Below, piece after piece: positions 6,409 through 17,192 of a stretch of DNA of 36,861 nucleotides. The notes under the pieces are model-generated. The model had not been told where the DNA came from. It was given only the letters and a program-made list of their open reading frames with translations, and did no database searches. Source of the DNA: Bacteroidales bacterium (GTDB lineage Bacteria > Bacteroidota > Bacteroidia > Bacteroidales > UBA932); NCBI GenBank assembly GCA_024695285.1, contig JAILIM010000035.1, positions 1 through 36,861 on the forward strand, written 5' to 3'. Position numbers and translations under genes: made by a program. Numbering within the stretch: position 1 is the first letter of the stretch; every line of letters begins with the position of its first letter.

Positions 6409-8439
6409 TTATTTATTTGATGTTAAAAATTTTCTCTTTGTCTGAGGGTAAGCTACGCGGCCGTGGTGCATCTGGGCGATATAGTTCTTGATCGCCTCCT
6501 TCATCAGCGTCAGTTCCTTGATGGAAATATCGGCGTTGTTGAACTGCCCCTGGTCCATCTTGCCCTTCACAATCTTCTCAACGAAAGCGGAATATGCCTC
6601 CGGAGTGCGCTCCGTAAGGGTCCTGGAGGCCGCCTCGATGCTGTCACACAGCATAAGGATAATTTGCTCTTTGGTTGTCGGCGCAGGGCCGGGATACACG
6701 AAGTGACTGCGGTCATCGGCACTTCCGCCGGCAGAAAGATGCTTGCCCCAGAAATAGCCGGTTAGCGTGGTGCCGTGGTGGGTGCGGATGAAATCCACAA
6801 CCACGGTCGGCAGGCGGTGCGAGCGGGCGGCATCGACGCCGTCGGAGACGTGCTTGATAATATCCTCGGCACTTTGCTCCGGAGTCAGTCCGCTGTGGTA
6901 CTTCTCGTCTTCCGGCTTGTTCAGCAGGGACTCGTTCTCTATGAAGCACATCGGATTGTTCAGCTTGCCGATGTCGTGGTATAGCGCCCCAACGCGCAGC
7001 AGGAGCGGATTCGCATCGATTGCACGGGCTGCCGCATCGGCCATGTTCATCACCTGCAGGGAGTGCTGGAAGGTGCCGGGCGCCTTCTGTTCCAGCTCAC
7101 GGAGTACAGGATTGGAAGTGTCGGCAAGTTCGGCGAGCCTGGAATTGGACACCAGGTTGAATATCTTCTCGAAAAGATAAATCAGAGGATACAGGAACAC
7201 GGCAAGCAGCGCGGCTACCAGCAGTTTCAACAGGTCCATAAGGATTATGCCGCCGTCGCCTCCCGCGAGCCGCAAGGCAATGTATGTCAGCGCCATAAAC
7301 GCAAAGTTCAGAAGCGCCAGCAGGAACTGTTTCCAACCCTGCACAAGATAACGCGAGCCGTAGATGGACACCAGGCCGCCCGCAAGGAAAATCACGAACA
7401 GTGAGGCGCCGTGGTCGGCATAAACCAGCAGCGGCAGCAGGGACATAATGTATACGGGCACAATCACACGGGCACGCACGAAAGCCTGCAGGTAAAGGGC
7501 GCACAAGGTCAGCGGCGCCAGATACAGCAGGTTGGCGCCGAACCGTATCATCAGCATGATAAGTACCGCAAACAGCGTGAACACGAAGATGATGTAGTAA
7601 TACCGGCTGTCCTCGAAGAAGCTCTTGCCGCTGAACAGGATCGACAGCGCCAACAGCGCCACCATCAGCAGGGCCACCATAATGTTGCCCAGCAGGTTGA
7701 GGTACATGGGCCCGGACGAACCCACGCTGGCCTCATACTCACGTTTGTAGGAGTCAAGGATACGGGCGATGTCGGCGGTGATGATCTCACCTTTGGAGAC
7801 TATAAGCTGACCGGCGGACACGAAGCCCTGTGTGGGGGAAATAGAGCGCACATTCTCTTCGTTGACCGCATCCGTGATCTGCTCGTCGAACTCAAGGTTC
7901 GGCACTATCAGCTGGGCGACGGACGATGCCAAGAGCAGCGAATCGGCCGCCTGCGGCACGCCTGCCTTGCGGACTTCGGGCAAGAGAGATTCACGGGCAG
8001 CCGACAGGCTGCTGACTTCGGCGCCCGGCACCTTCACTGCCCTTTTGTCTTTCTGGATGTAGATAACGCCGTTGCCTTCAGGCACCGAATCATCAGAAAC
8101 CACTCCCCTCTCCAGGATGGCGCCGAGGGCCTGCAGCACGGCTGGACCGTACTCGCCGAGGTCCAGCGAAGCAGCCTTGTGGATGGCGTTGCGTGTCACT
8201 TCCTCGGAATACTTGTAGTAAGGCACACGCACCCCGGAGGCCCTGTCCATCTCATCCATCATCTCCTCTGTCGTCTTCATGATCGGGAAGTCGAAGGGTG
8301 CGTAGAGGGTCTCGTAATTCCATGTGCCGCCTTTCTTGTAGTCATAGCTCAGCTTGGCAGCGCGGGGTGCGGCTGCGGCAAGGAGGGCTGCTACAATCAG
8401 AAGAAGGAGCAATTTATTTAAAGGGACTCGCAGTTTCAC
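6409..8439 (-). CDS. 7TM-7TMR-HD membrane phosphohydrolase (PgpH-like)
   Basis: 676 residues. One N-terminal membrane helix (about 8-25), an extracytoplasmic 7TMR-HDED-type region (about 30-235), a cluster of membrane helices (about 245-430) and a cytoplasmic HD domain follow in order. The HD motif is clear: FQHSLQVMNMADAAA, then GALYHDIGKLNNP, and later RTHHGTT. Members of this family, such as PgpH, hydrolyse cyclic di-AMP. That substrate is inferred from the architecture, not visible here. The start is GTG at 8439, inside the last 26 bp of the upstream SDR gene, which suggests translational coupling. It lies in the operon between the SDR and trigger factor. Confidence 0.85.
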   Translation of the reverse strand: MKLRVPLNKLLLLLIVAALLAAAAPRAAKLSYDYKKGGTWNYETLYAPFDFPIMKTTEEMMDEMDRASGVRVPYYKYSEEVTRNAIHKAASLDLGEYGPAVLQALGAILERGVVSDDSVPEGNGVIYIQKDKRAVKVPGAEVSSLSAARESLLPEVRKAGVPQAADSLLLASSVAQLIVPNLEFDEQITDAVNEENVRSISPTQGFVSAGQLIVSKGEIITADIARILDSYKREYEASVGSSGPMYLNLLGNIMVALLMVALLALSILFSGKSFFEDSRYYYIIFVFTLFAVLIMLMIRFGANLLYLAPLTLCALYLQAFVRARVIVPVYIMSLLPLLVYADHGASLFVIFLAGGLVSIYGSRYLVQGWKQFLLALLNFAFMALTYIALRLAGGDGGIILMDLLKLLVAALLAVFLYPLIYLFEKIFNLVSNSRLAELADTSNPVLRELEQKAPGTFQHSLQVMNMADAAARAIDANPLLLRVGALYHDIGKLNNPMCFIENESLLNKPEDEKYHSGLTPEQSAEDIIKHVSDGVDAARSHRLPTVVVDFIRTHHGTTLTGYFWGKHLSAGGSADDRSHFVYPGPAPTTKEQIILMLCDSIEAASRTLTERTPEAYSAFVEKIVKGKMDQGQFNNADISIKELTLMKEAIKNYIAQMHHGRVAYPQTKRKFLTSNK

Positions 8440-9238
8440 GGGCTATGTATTTGTAGGTCAATTTATCGGTCAGTCTCGGGAACAGACGGTGGGCCCATAC
8501 GGTGGCCTTGCCGAGTCCGGTCAGGATGACCTGGGACTTTCGGCGGGCAAGGCCGCGGGCAAGGTGCCGGGCGCACTCTTCGGCACTCATCAGCTTGTCC
8601 TCGTCAAGGGGCGTCTCGCCCTGCGCGCTGCCGTCGGCTGTGAGCGCCGCGTTGCGCACGTTGGAAGAAGTATAACCGGGAGCGAACACAAGCACGCCGA
8701 GCCCGTCTTTCATGTGCTCGATGCGCAGGGTGTCGAGGAATCCGCGGATAGCGTATTTCGAAGAACTGTAGCCGGTGCGGGCAGGCAGGGCTGAATAGCC
8801 GGCAATGCTGATCACTCCCACGACCTGTCCCTTGCGCTCAAGGAGATACGGAAGGGCGTATTTAGTGCAATTGACGGTGCCCCAGAAATTGACGTCCATC
8901 AGCTTGTGTATCACCTTGAGGTCCAGGTCCTTGAACATGGCGCGCATAGAAAGGCCGGCATTGTTGACCAGGATGTCTATGCCGCCGAAAGCGGCAACGG
9001 CGGCCTCAACCAGCGCCCTGCAATCCGCTTCTTCGCTCACGTCGCACTTGACGCAGAGCACCCTCTCTTGAGGCGCCACCGAAGGGGCCAGGGAGCAGAG
9101 CTTGTCGTAGGAGCGGGCTGCCATCACCACCTTGGCGCCGAGGCTACCGAACAGCCTCGCGCTCGCCAGCCCGATGCCGCTGCTGGCACCGGTCACGATG
9201 ATGACTTTGTCCTTGAAATAGGCGGGGAGATTCTTCAC
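8414..9238 (-). CDS. SDR reductase, candidate 3-keto-sphinganine or 3-keto-capnine reductase
   Basis: 274 residues, classical SDR: TGASSGIG (residues 16-23), NNAG (92-95) and catalytic Ser144, Tyr157, Lys161 (GYSSSKYA). The overall look, including the N-terminal FKDKVIIVTGASSGIG and the RLFPRLTDKL C-terminal hydrophobic region, resembles 3-ketodihydrosphingosine reductases. Its direct neighbour upstream is an alpha-oxoamine synthase that would make the 3-keto substrate. I infer that it reduces the 3-keto group in sphingolipid or sulfonolipid synthesis; other SDR substrates cannot be excluded. The start is GTG at 9238, directly beside a dispersed repeat whose frame (CHSERSEES) is open into this gene. 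Confidence 0.75.
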   Translation of the reverse strand: MKNLPAYFKDKVIIVTGASSGIGLASARLFGSLGAKVVMAARSYDKLCSLAPSVAPQERVLCVKCDVSEEADCRALVEAAVAAFGGIDILVNNAGLSMRAMFKDLDLKVIHKLMDVNFWGTVNCTKYALPYLLERKGQVVGVISIAGYSALPARTGYSSSKYAIRGFLDTLRIEHMKDGLGVLVFAPGYTSSNVRNAALTADGSAQGETPLDEDKLMSAEECARHLARGLARRKSQVILTGLGKATVWAHRLFPRLTDKLTYKYIARETASPFK

Positions 9239-9268
9239 TTTAGATTCTTCACTTCGTTCAGAATGACA
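9228..9268 (-). repeat. Dispersed palindromic-type repeat copy with 13-bp direct duplication at a start codon
   Basis: On the minus strand 9268-9243 reads as TGTCATTCTGAACGAAGTGA followed by AGAATC. This half-element also occurs at 32743-32790 with small changes. The adjoining AGATTCTTCACTT is present twice (9228-9240 and 9242-9254 on the plus strand), so the element tail and the first codons of the SDR gene are near-identical. In the SDR frame the repeat would translate as CHSERSEES and stays open, but no standard start codon precedes GTG 9238. Confidence 0.7.
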
Positions 9269-9281
9269 CTGTATTGTTCCG

Positions 9282-10544
9282 TCAGTCTATCTTCATTTCG
9301 GCTATGTCGTCGCCGTCGTAGAGGCCGGCGTCGAGTTTCGCCTTGATTTCCTTGAAGGCTTTCAGGGTGTACTCCACGTCTTCCATCGTGTGGGCGGCAG
9401 TGGAGACGATGCGGAAGATGATCATGCCCTTGGGTATCACGGGATAGATGACCATGGAGCAGAATATCCTGTAGTTTTCGCGCAGGTCCTTGGCCATTTT
9501 GGTCGCCTGGGCAACTCCGCCGAAAATGTGGACGGGAGTGACGCAGGCCTGCGCCTCGCCGATATCGAAGCCCTCCTTACGGAAACCGTCCTGGATGGCG
9601 TGGGTGATGGCCCAGCACTTCGCGCGAAGGGCGTCGCCTTCCGGGGAATCGATAATCTCCATACGCTTCATATTGCCGATGACAAGAGGCATCGGGAGTG
9701 ATTTGGCGTACATCTGCGAACGCATGTTGGCCCGCAGATAGTTGATTATCTTGTGAGGACCGGCCACAAAGCCGCCTATGCTCGCCATTGATTTGGCAAA
9801 AGCACCGATGTAGAGGTCGATGTCGTCCATGCAGCCAAGCTGCTCGGAGGTGCCGCGGCCGTGCTCGCCAAGGAGTCCGAAACCGTGGGCGTCGTCGATG
9901 AGGATGCGGAAACTGTATTTCTTCTTCAGGGCAGCAATCTGGTCCAGGATGCCAAGCGCACCGGTCATTCCGAAGACACCTTCGGTGATCAGCAGCACTC
10001 CCCCGCCGTTCTCCTCAGCAACCTTGCTGGCACGGTTGAGGACTTTCTCGCAGTCGGCGATGTTATTGTGGCGGTATTTGTACTTTTCTCCAATATGGAG
10101 ACGTATGCCGTCGAGGAGGCAGGCATGGCATTCGGCGTCATAGACTATCACGTCATGTCGGGCGGTCAGGGCGTCAATCGTAGAGACAATTCCCTGATAG
10201 CCAAAGTTATAGAGGAACGCATCCTCCTTCTTTTCGAATTTGGCGAATGTCTGTTCCAACTGCTCGTGGTAGCGGGTATGTCCGCTCATCATGCGGGCGC
10301 CCATAGGGTACGCAAGGCCCCACTGGGCGGCCGCTTCAGCGTCGGCCTTGCGGACGGCAGGGTGGTTCGCCAGTCCGAGGTAGTTGTTCAGGCTCCAGTT
10401 GAGAACCGGAGTGCCGTTGAATATCATATGGGGGCCGAGTTCGCCCTCCAGGCGGGGATACATGTAGTATCCGAAGCCCTGTTCGAAGTACTGTCCGATA
10501 GGGCCGCCGCTGTCCCGTTCTATACGGTCAAAAATGTCAAGCAT
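9282..10544 (-). CDS. PLP-dependent alpha-oxoamine synthase: serine palmitoyltransferase or cysteate acyltransferase type
   Basis: 420 residues of fold-type I aminotransferase, alpha-oxoamine synthase group. Visible features are NYLGLANHP (about 54-62), the His140 that stacks on PLP (AECHA), DDAHGFG (Asp217, His220) and the Schiff-base Lys251 in FAKSMASIGGF. These enzymes join an amino acid to an acyl thioester with loss of CO2. The SGHTRYHEQLE and LPMPLVIG sequence looks most like the Bacteroidota proteins assigned to serine palmitoyltransferase or to cysteate fatty-acyl transfer in capnine (sulfonolipid) synthesis, rather than to BioF or Kbl. Which amino acid is used cannot be read. It is 4 bp after gyrB and upstream of a matching SDR reductase. 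Confidence 0.8.
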   Translation of the reverse strand: MLDIFDRIERDSGGPIGQYFEQGFGYYMYPRLEGELGPHMIFNGTPVLNWSLNNYLGLANHPAVRKADAEAAAQWGLAYPMGARMMSGHTRYHEQLEQTFAKFEKKEDAFLYNFGYQGIVSTIDALTARHDVIVYDAECHACLLDGIRLHIGEKYKYRHNNIADCEKVLNRASKVAEENGGGVLLITEGVFGMTGALGILDQIAALKKKYSFRILIDDAHGFGLLGEHGRGTSEQLGCMDDIDLYIGAFAKSMASIGGFVAGPHKIINYLRANMRSQMYAKSLPMPLVIGNMKRMEIIDSPEGDALRAKCWAITHAIQDGFRKEGFDIGEAQACVTPVHIFGGVAQATKMAKDLRENYRIFCSMVIYPVIPKGMIIFRIVSTAAHTMEDVEYTLKAFKEIKAKLDAGLYDGDDIAEMKID

Positions 10545-10548
10545 GTGG

Positions 10549-12570
<2,022 letters not shown>

Positions 12571-12577
12571 TTAATTG

Positions 12578-14167
12578 TTACAAACTAAAGGCGGCGCCCA
12601 CAATGATGGCCGGGCCGCACTCGCTCAGCATGGGACTGATGCGGATATCGTGCGCAAGCAGGTTGCTGCCGTTGAGCCAGAAACTCAGGCGGCGGTTGAG
12701 CTTGTACTCACCCCAGACGCCCACGTCCACATAGCCGGGAATCTTTGTCTCGATATTGCCGAGCATTGCCTTGCGGTTGGTGCTCATGTTCACCGAGAGG
12801 CCCGCATAGATGCGTTTCTTCCAGTTGTATCCGCCCTTGATGGTGCCGGTCACGGCCGCAGGCTTGAAGGTGCGGTCGGCGACCTCGCCGGGGACGTTGG
12901 TATAATGGAAACTGCCGTCGAGGTTAAAGCGCTCTGAGGCCCATGAAAGCAGCAGGTCGGCGTGGAACATGTTGCAGTCCTGGAATCCCAGCATCTCCTC
13001 ACCCACGGGGCCGAGGGCCCAGAAGGGAGCGTCCTTCAGGAACTTATAGCCGCCCTTGACCTCATACTGGAGGCCGAAGTCGGCATGTCCGCGGACACCG
13101 AGGAAGAGGTCGGCGACCTCACGCACGGGACGCGGATCCCCGTAGGAACTGGAGTGGTATCTGTGCACCCTGGTCTTATAGTCCCAGTAGTTCATCAGGT
13201 GGTCCTGCCCCACCGCCCCGGCGAAGACGTCGAGGTAGTTGTTGAGAAGGTGCATGGACACGGTGATGTCGGGACAGATGGTGAAATGGCCGGTGTACCA
13301 TCCCGCCCTGAAGCCGGCGTCGAAATCGGCATTGCCAAGCTGGAACACGGCGTGCGGATGGATGTTCACGGCGGTGTAGAACAGGTTGTAGCAGAACGCA
13401 ATGTCGGCGCTGATGTGATAATCGTCAAACAGATAAGGGGTCACGGTCGCATCCACGTTGACTTCGTTGTCGATCACGGGATCGACGCCGTTCAGCCAGT
13501 CGTGGACATAACGGTATTTCGCTCCGGCGCTGAAGCCGAAGGAGCCGGGTTTCTCATATCCCACGCGGGCAGAAACGTAGGGGGCGTGGCAGTTGTCGCG
13601 GCGGAATACCTTGTGGCCGTTGTAGACACCGTCGTAGCCGAATTCAGTGCGGAGCACGAAGTCGCCCAGGTTGAAGCGGGCGTCGGCGCCGACAAGGGTA
13701 CGGAAATCCCAGCCCTTGTCGAGGGTCTTCTTGTCAAGCTCCAGGGTGAGGGGCGTTATATGGCGATAGTTGCCGTAGTAACCCTTCCCTGAAGCGAACA
13801 CATTGACGGCCATTTTCTTCTGGTCCACTGCGGCCCACACCACGTCGAGTTCCGGTTTCAGCACGTAGCCGAGACCGCCGCGAAGATACAGCTTTCGGCC
13901 GTCATAGACCTTGGGGTCCGGGGTGATGGTCACGGAGTAGGGAGAGAACTCGTACGAGCCCTTGTAGGGGGAATCGAAGACAGAGTAGTCGAAATGGTAG
14001 TCGAAACGGAGGAGGGAATCCGGAATCCTCATCGCCGGCCCCTTCTTGGCCACGTCGTCGATACGCGTCTGGTATTCATTGGTCACCTGCACTTCCGGGT
14101 TGAGGTTCTGGGCCCCGAGCCCGAAGGGAAGCAGCATTGCCACGAGAAGTATAATGTTTCTTTTCAT
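12578..14167 (-). CDS. Outer-membrane beta-barrel protein (TonB-receptor-like barrel without plug)
   Basis: 529 residues with signal peptide (MKRNIILLVAMLLPFGLGA, then Q). After about 70 residues the sequence becomes alternating aromatic/polar strands (for example KLYLRGGLGYVLKPELDVVW and FGFSAGAKYRYVHDWLN) and ends GPAIIVGAAFSL, typical of an outer-membrane barrel C-terminus. No plug domain or TonB box is visible. The family looks like the barrel proteins often paired with a TPR protein in Bacteroidota; its function is not established. It starts 9 bp after the TPR gene and precedes gyrB by 19 bp. It may assemble with the TPR protein at the outer membrane. Confidence 0.7.
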   Translation of the reverse strand: MKRNIILLVAMLLPFGLGAQNLNPEVQVTNEYQTRIDDVAKKGPAMRIPDSLLRFDYHFDYSVFDSPYKGSYEFSPYSVTITPDPKVYDGRKLYLRGGLGYVLKPELDVVWAAVDQKKMAVNVFASGKGYYGNYRHITPLTLELDKKTLDKGWDFRTLVGADARFNLGDFVLRTEFGYDGVYNGHKVFRRDNCHAPYVSARVGYEKPGSFGFSAGAKYRYVHDWLNGVDPVIDNEVNVDATVTPYLFDDYHISADIAFCYNLFYTAVNIHPHAVFQLGNADFDAGFRAGWYTGHFTICPDITVSMHLLNNYLDVFAGAVGQDHLMNYWDYKTRVHRYHSSSYGDPRPVREVADLFLGVRGHADFGLQYEVKGGYKFLKDAPFWALGPVGEEMLGFQDCNMFHADLLLSWASERFNLDGSFHYTNVPGEVADRTFKPAAVTGTIKGGYNWKKRIYAGLSVNMSTNRKAMLGNIETKIPGYVDVGVWGEYKLNRRLSFWLNGSNLLAHDIRISPMLSECGPAIIVGAAFSL

Positions 14168-14176
14168 AATCGCGCA

Positions 14177-17122
14177 CTAGTTAAGTTTGTAAAGTCTGGA
14201 CTGCACGAGATCCTGGATGTCGTCGTCTGGACGCTCGGGCTCGTAGCCGTCGCGTATGCTCTCCAGGGTGGCTTTCGCCTGCTCGGTCTTGCCGAGCTGG
14301 ATGAAGGTGTCGGCGAGGGTCAGGAAGGCACGGGCGAGCCAGTAGTTCTGGCCGCCGGACTTGTCGGAGAAGTCGAAGACACCGTTCTGGACAGCGGCGT
14401 AGTCGGCCCTGTCGTAGGCGTCCTGGATCACGATGTAGCGGGCCTCGGCACCCTCGCTGGTGGCGGGCTGCGCCGAAAGCGTGCGGAACAGGTTAAGTGC
14501 CTCGTCGCGGCGGCTCGTGGCCATGTAGGACTTGGCCTTAACGTAGAGGGCTTCCCTCTTGATGGCCTCTGAGGCGTCGGGCAGCGCAGCGACCTGACCT
14601 GCCGCATCGGCGGCGTTGTCGTAAGCCTTTGCCCTGTAGGCGGAGCGCATCATGCCGCAGAGTCCTTCCGTACGGTTGGCCTCCATGCGCGCCGTTTCGC
14701 GGAGGCGCTTGTAGGCGTCGTAAGCCGTGGAATAGTGCTCAAGGCTGTATGAAAGCTCGGCAAGGTGGAGGTTGGACACCTCGGCAAAAGAGCCGGCGTC
14801 GGGAGCATCAATGACCTTTGCGTAGTAGTCGCAGGCCTTCTCCTTGTTGCCGAGGGCGGCGTAGGATTCGGCCAGATAGAAGACCGCATTGGTCGTGTGG
14901 GAGCCGTTGGGATAGGTGTCGAGATACTTCTGGAGCGACGAGGCAGCCTGCACGTAGTTGCCTGCAAGGTACACCTGCTCCGCGGTATTGAAGTATAGTT
15001 CTTCCTTGTCGGCATCGGACTTACCGGCCGCAAGGTTGTTGTTCTCTATGTATTCGAGGTACTTCTCAGGCTGCTGGCGGGTCTGGTAGATGGACTCGAT
15101 GGCGGCGAGGGCGTCTTCGGCATACTGGCTGCCGGGCATCAGCTTCACGACATCCTTGTAGCAGACGAGCGCCTGGTCATAGTCGGCAGTGTTGCGGTTG
15201 ACCATGCCCATGCCGATGAGGGCTTTCGCCTTGGTCTCGCGGTCGGGGGCGGTGTCACGCAGTATGGTGAAGGCTTCCAGGGCCTTGCGGTAGTCGGAAA
15301 TATCCATGTTGGCGCGTCCGAGCTCGTAGAGGCCCTCGGCATACATGGGCGTGTCGGGATCGGCGTGGAGGACATATGCCAGCACGTCGGCACGGGCGTT
15401 CTTATCGCCGGACAGGCCGTAGGAGAGCGCCAGCTGACAGTAGGGATAGATGTCTTCCTTGACGTCGATTTCCTTGATGGCGTTGCGGTAGGCCGCTATG
15501 GCGCCGGAATAGTTGCGGGCAGCGAAATCGCAGTCGCCCCTGCGCACGATGGCATCCTTGCGGAAGGTCTTGTCGCCTTCGGAAAGGTAGATGTCGAACC
15601 AGCGGGCGGCCGATGCGTAATCCTTGTCGCGGAAGTGGGAATAAGCAACGTTGTAGGAGAGAATCTTGCCTTCAGCTTCGCCGTCAAGCGCCGAGAGATT
15701 GTAGAGGTCGGCGTAGATGTTGGCGGCTTCGGCGTAATTCTCGGACTGATAGTTGGATTCAGCCTGCCAGTAGCGGGCCAGCTGTCCAAGGCGGTCGTGC
15801 TTGGGCAGGTAGTAGGCCGCAGCACGGAGGCAAGGGATGGCGTCGCGCCAGGCTCCGCTGGATATCAGCTGCTCGGCGCGCAGGTAGTAGGCCTTGATGT
15901 AGTTGTTGCGCTGGTCGGCGTCGAGTTCGTCGATCTTGTCGTAGGCCTCGACCGCAGCCGCATAGTCGCGGTTGTAGAGTGAGGCGAGGGCCATGTAGCC
16001 GTAGATCTCGTCGCCGCGCTTGGAAGTGTTGTATTCGTCGATGTAGCGGGCGAAGACCGTGGTGTCTTTATTGAGGTCGAACGCCAGCTTCGCGTAGTTG
16101 AACAGGGCGTCCTCCTTCATGACGGCATTGCTGCCGGCCTCGGAAGCGTCCTTGAAAGCGTTCATCGCTGCCACGTTGTTGCCGGTCTTGAGATAGGCGT
16201 TTGCCAACTGGTAGTTGGCAATCTGTCCGAGGGAGTCGGTGCGCTCGGTCATCTGGGTGTAGTTCGCGATGGCACCCTTGTAGTCTTCGACGGCATAGAG
16301 CACGGACCCGGCATAGAAATAGTCGGCGCGGGTCATGTTCTCCTTGGAAGTAGCCGCATAGTATTCCTTGGCCTTCTTCTTCTCGCCCTTGACGAGGTAG
16401 GATTCGGAGATGATGCGGGCGAGGTGGGCCTGACGGACTCCGGGCTCGCCCTGATAGAGCGCCACACCCTCGTCTGTGACGTAGTCGTAGTCGTTCTGCA
16501 TGAAGTGGCAGTCCACCAGGTAGAACGAGGAAAGCTCCTTGAAGCGCGGGTCGGTCACCGACAGCTCGAACCACTTGCGGGCCTCCTCGAAGTCCTTTTC
16601 GCAGTAGCTCATGTAGCCGAGAGCATACCGGGACGGGGCCTTGTAGTCGGACATAGGAAGGGCTTCGACCTCGAAGAACCAGGGACGGGCGTCATCGTAC
16701 AGTCCCCTGCTGAAATCCGAATATCCCTTCTTGAACGACAGCTCGGGATAGTGGCTTTCATCCAGGTATTTCTTTTCCACGTAGCCCAGACGCTTCGAAG
16801 CCTCCTCGTAGGAGCCGCGGTCGAACAGCACGAGGCCGTACTCGTAGTCGATGAGGTTCGATATGCTTGACTTGCGCCAGATGCGTTCGTAATCGGCTAA
16901 CTTCTCTTCGTAGCCCGGGCTCTGCATCTTGATTGCGCAGAGCAGGGCGTAGCCGTCTGACATAGGGTCGCCCTGTATCTTGTCGAGCAGGTTTGCGGCC
17001 CTTTCGTACATGCCGTTGTTGTAGAGGTTGACCGCCTCACGGTAGATTGCCGTGCGCTCGTCCGGCGCCGCATAAATCGTCGCGGACAGCAAAATGGCGG
17101 CCATAAAAAGTCTCACTCGCAT
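14177..17122 (-). CDS. Large exported TPR-repeat protein
   Basis: 981 residues with signal peptide (MRVRLFMAAILLSATIYA). Nearly the whole mature length is tetratricopeptide-type helical repeats: recurrent Y-x-x-A or Y-x-x-G-x-Y spacing, for example REAVNLYNNGMYERAANLLD near residue 30 and ALEAFTILRDTAPDRETKA near residue 600. The C-terminal half resembles YbgF/BamD-like repeats (DTYPNGSHTTNAVFYLAESY). It has no catalytic motif and is probably a periplasmic or outer-membrane scaffold. It heads the minus-strand string (TPR, barrel, gyrB, lipid synthesis, HD, trigger factor), with a -7 box TAAATTTG at 17150-17143 just upstream. Confidence 0.85.
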   Translation of the reverse strand: MRVRLFMAAILLSATIYAAPDERTAIYREAVNLYNNGMYERAANLLDKIQGDPMSDGYALLCAIKMQSPGYEEKLADYERIWRKSSISNLIDYEYGLVLFDRGSYEEASKRLGYVEKKYLDESHYPELSFKKGYSDFSRGLYDDARPWFFEVEALPMSDYKAPSRYALGYMSYCEKDFEEARKWFELSVTDPRFKELSSFYLVDCHFMQNDYDYVTDEGVALYQGEPGVRQAHLARIISESYLVKGEKKKAKEYYAATSKENMTRADYFYAGSVLYAVEDYKGAIANYTQMTERTDSLGQIANYQLANAYLKTGNNVAAMNAFKDASEAGSNAVMKEDALFNYAKLAFDLNKDTTVFARYIDEYNTSKRGDEIYGYMALASLYNRDYAAAVEAYDKIDELDADQRNNYIKAYYLRAEQLISSGAWRDAIPCLRAAAYYLPKHDRLGQLARYWQAESNYQSENYAEAANIYADLYNLSALDGEAEGKILSYNVAYSHFRDKDYASAARWFDIYLSEGDKTFRKDAIVRRGDCDFAARNYSGAIAAYRNAIKEIDVKEDIYPYCQLALSYGLSGDKNARADVLAYVLHADPDTPMYAEGLYELGRANMDISDYRKALEAFTILRDTAPDRETKAKALIGMGMVNRNTADYDQALVCYKDVVKLMPGSQYAEDALAAIESIYQTRQQPEKYLEYIENNNLAAGKSDADKEELYFNTAEQVYLAGNYVQAASSLQKYLDTYPNGSHTTNAVFYLAESYAALGNKEKACDYYAKVIDAPDAGSFAEVSNLHLAELSYSLEHYSTAYDAYKRLRETARMEANRTEGLCGMMRSAYRAKAYDNAADAAGQVAALPDASEAIKREALYVKAKSYMATSRRDEALNLFRTLSAQPATSEGAEARYIVIQDAYDRADYAAVQNGVFDFSDKSGGQNYWLARAFLTLADTFIQLGKTEQAKATLESIRDGYEPERPDDDIQDLVQSRLYKLN

Positions 17123-17142
17123 AAATTTACAGTTTTAACTTA

Positions 17143-17170
17143 CAAATTTACTCAATTTAAGTTATATTTG
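17143..17170. promoter_or_regulatory. Divergent -7 boxes between the TPR gene and ftsE
   Basis: The 70-bp gap between the TPR gene and ftsE holds TAAATTTG on the minus strand (17150-17143) and TATATTTG on the plus strand (17163-17170), 12 bp apart. Neither has a clear -33 element, and the two polymerase footprints would overlap. The plus-strand start point should fall near 17177, leaving almost no leader before an ATG at 17179 that opens a five-codon frame ending on the ftsE start. Confidence 0.45.
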
Positions 17171-17192
17171 CAGAGTTTATGGCGAGAATTTT

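Noticed and set aside
7411..8421. 336-codon plus-strand open frame opposite the 7TM-HD gene
   Set aside because: It is antisense to a gene with clear HD and membrane motifs; its His/Gln-rich composition is typical of a GC-rich shadow frame.
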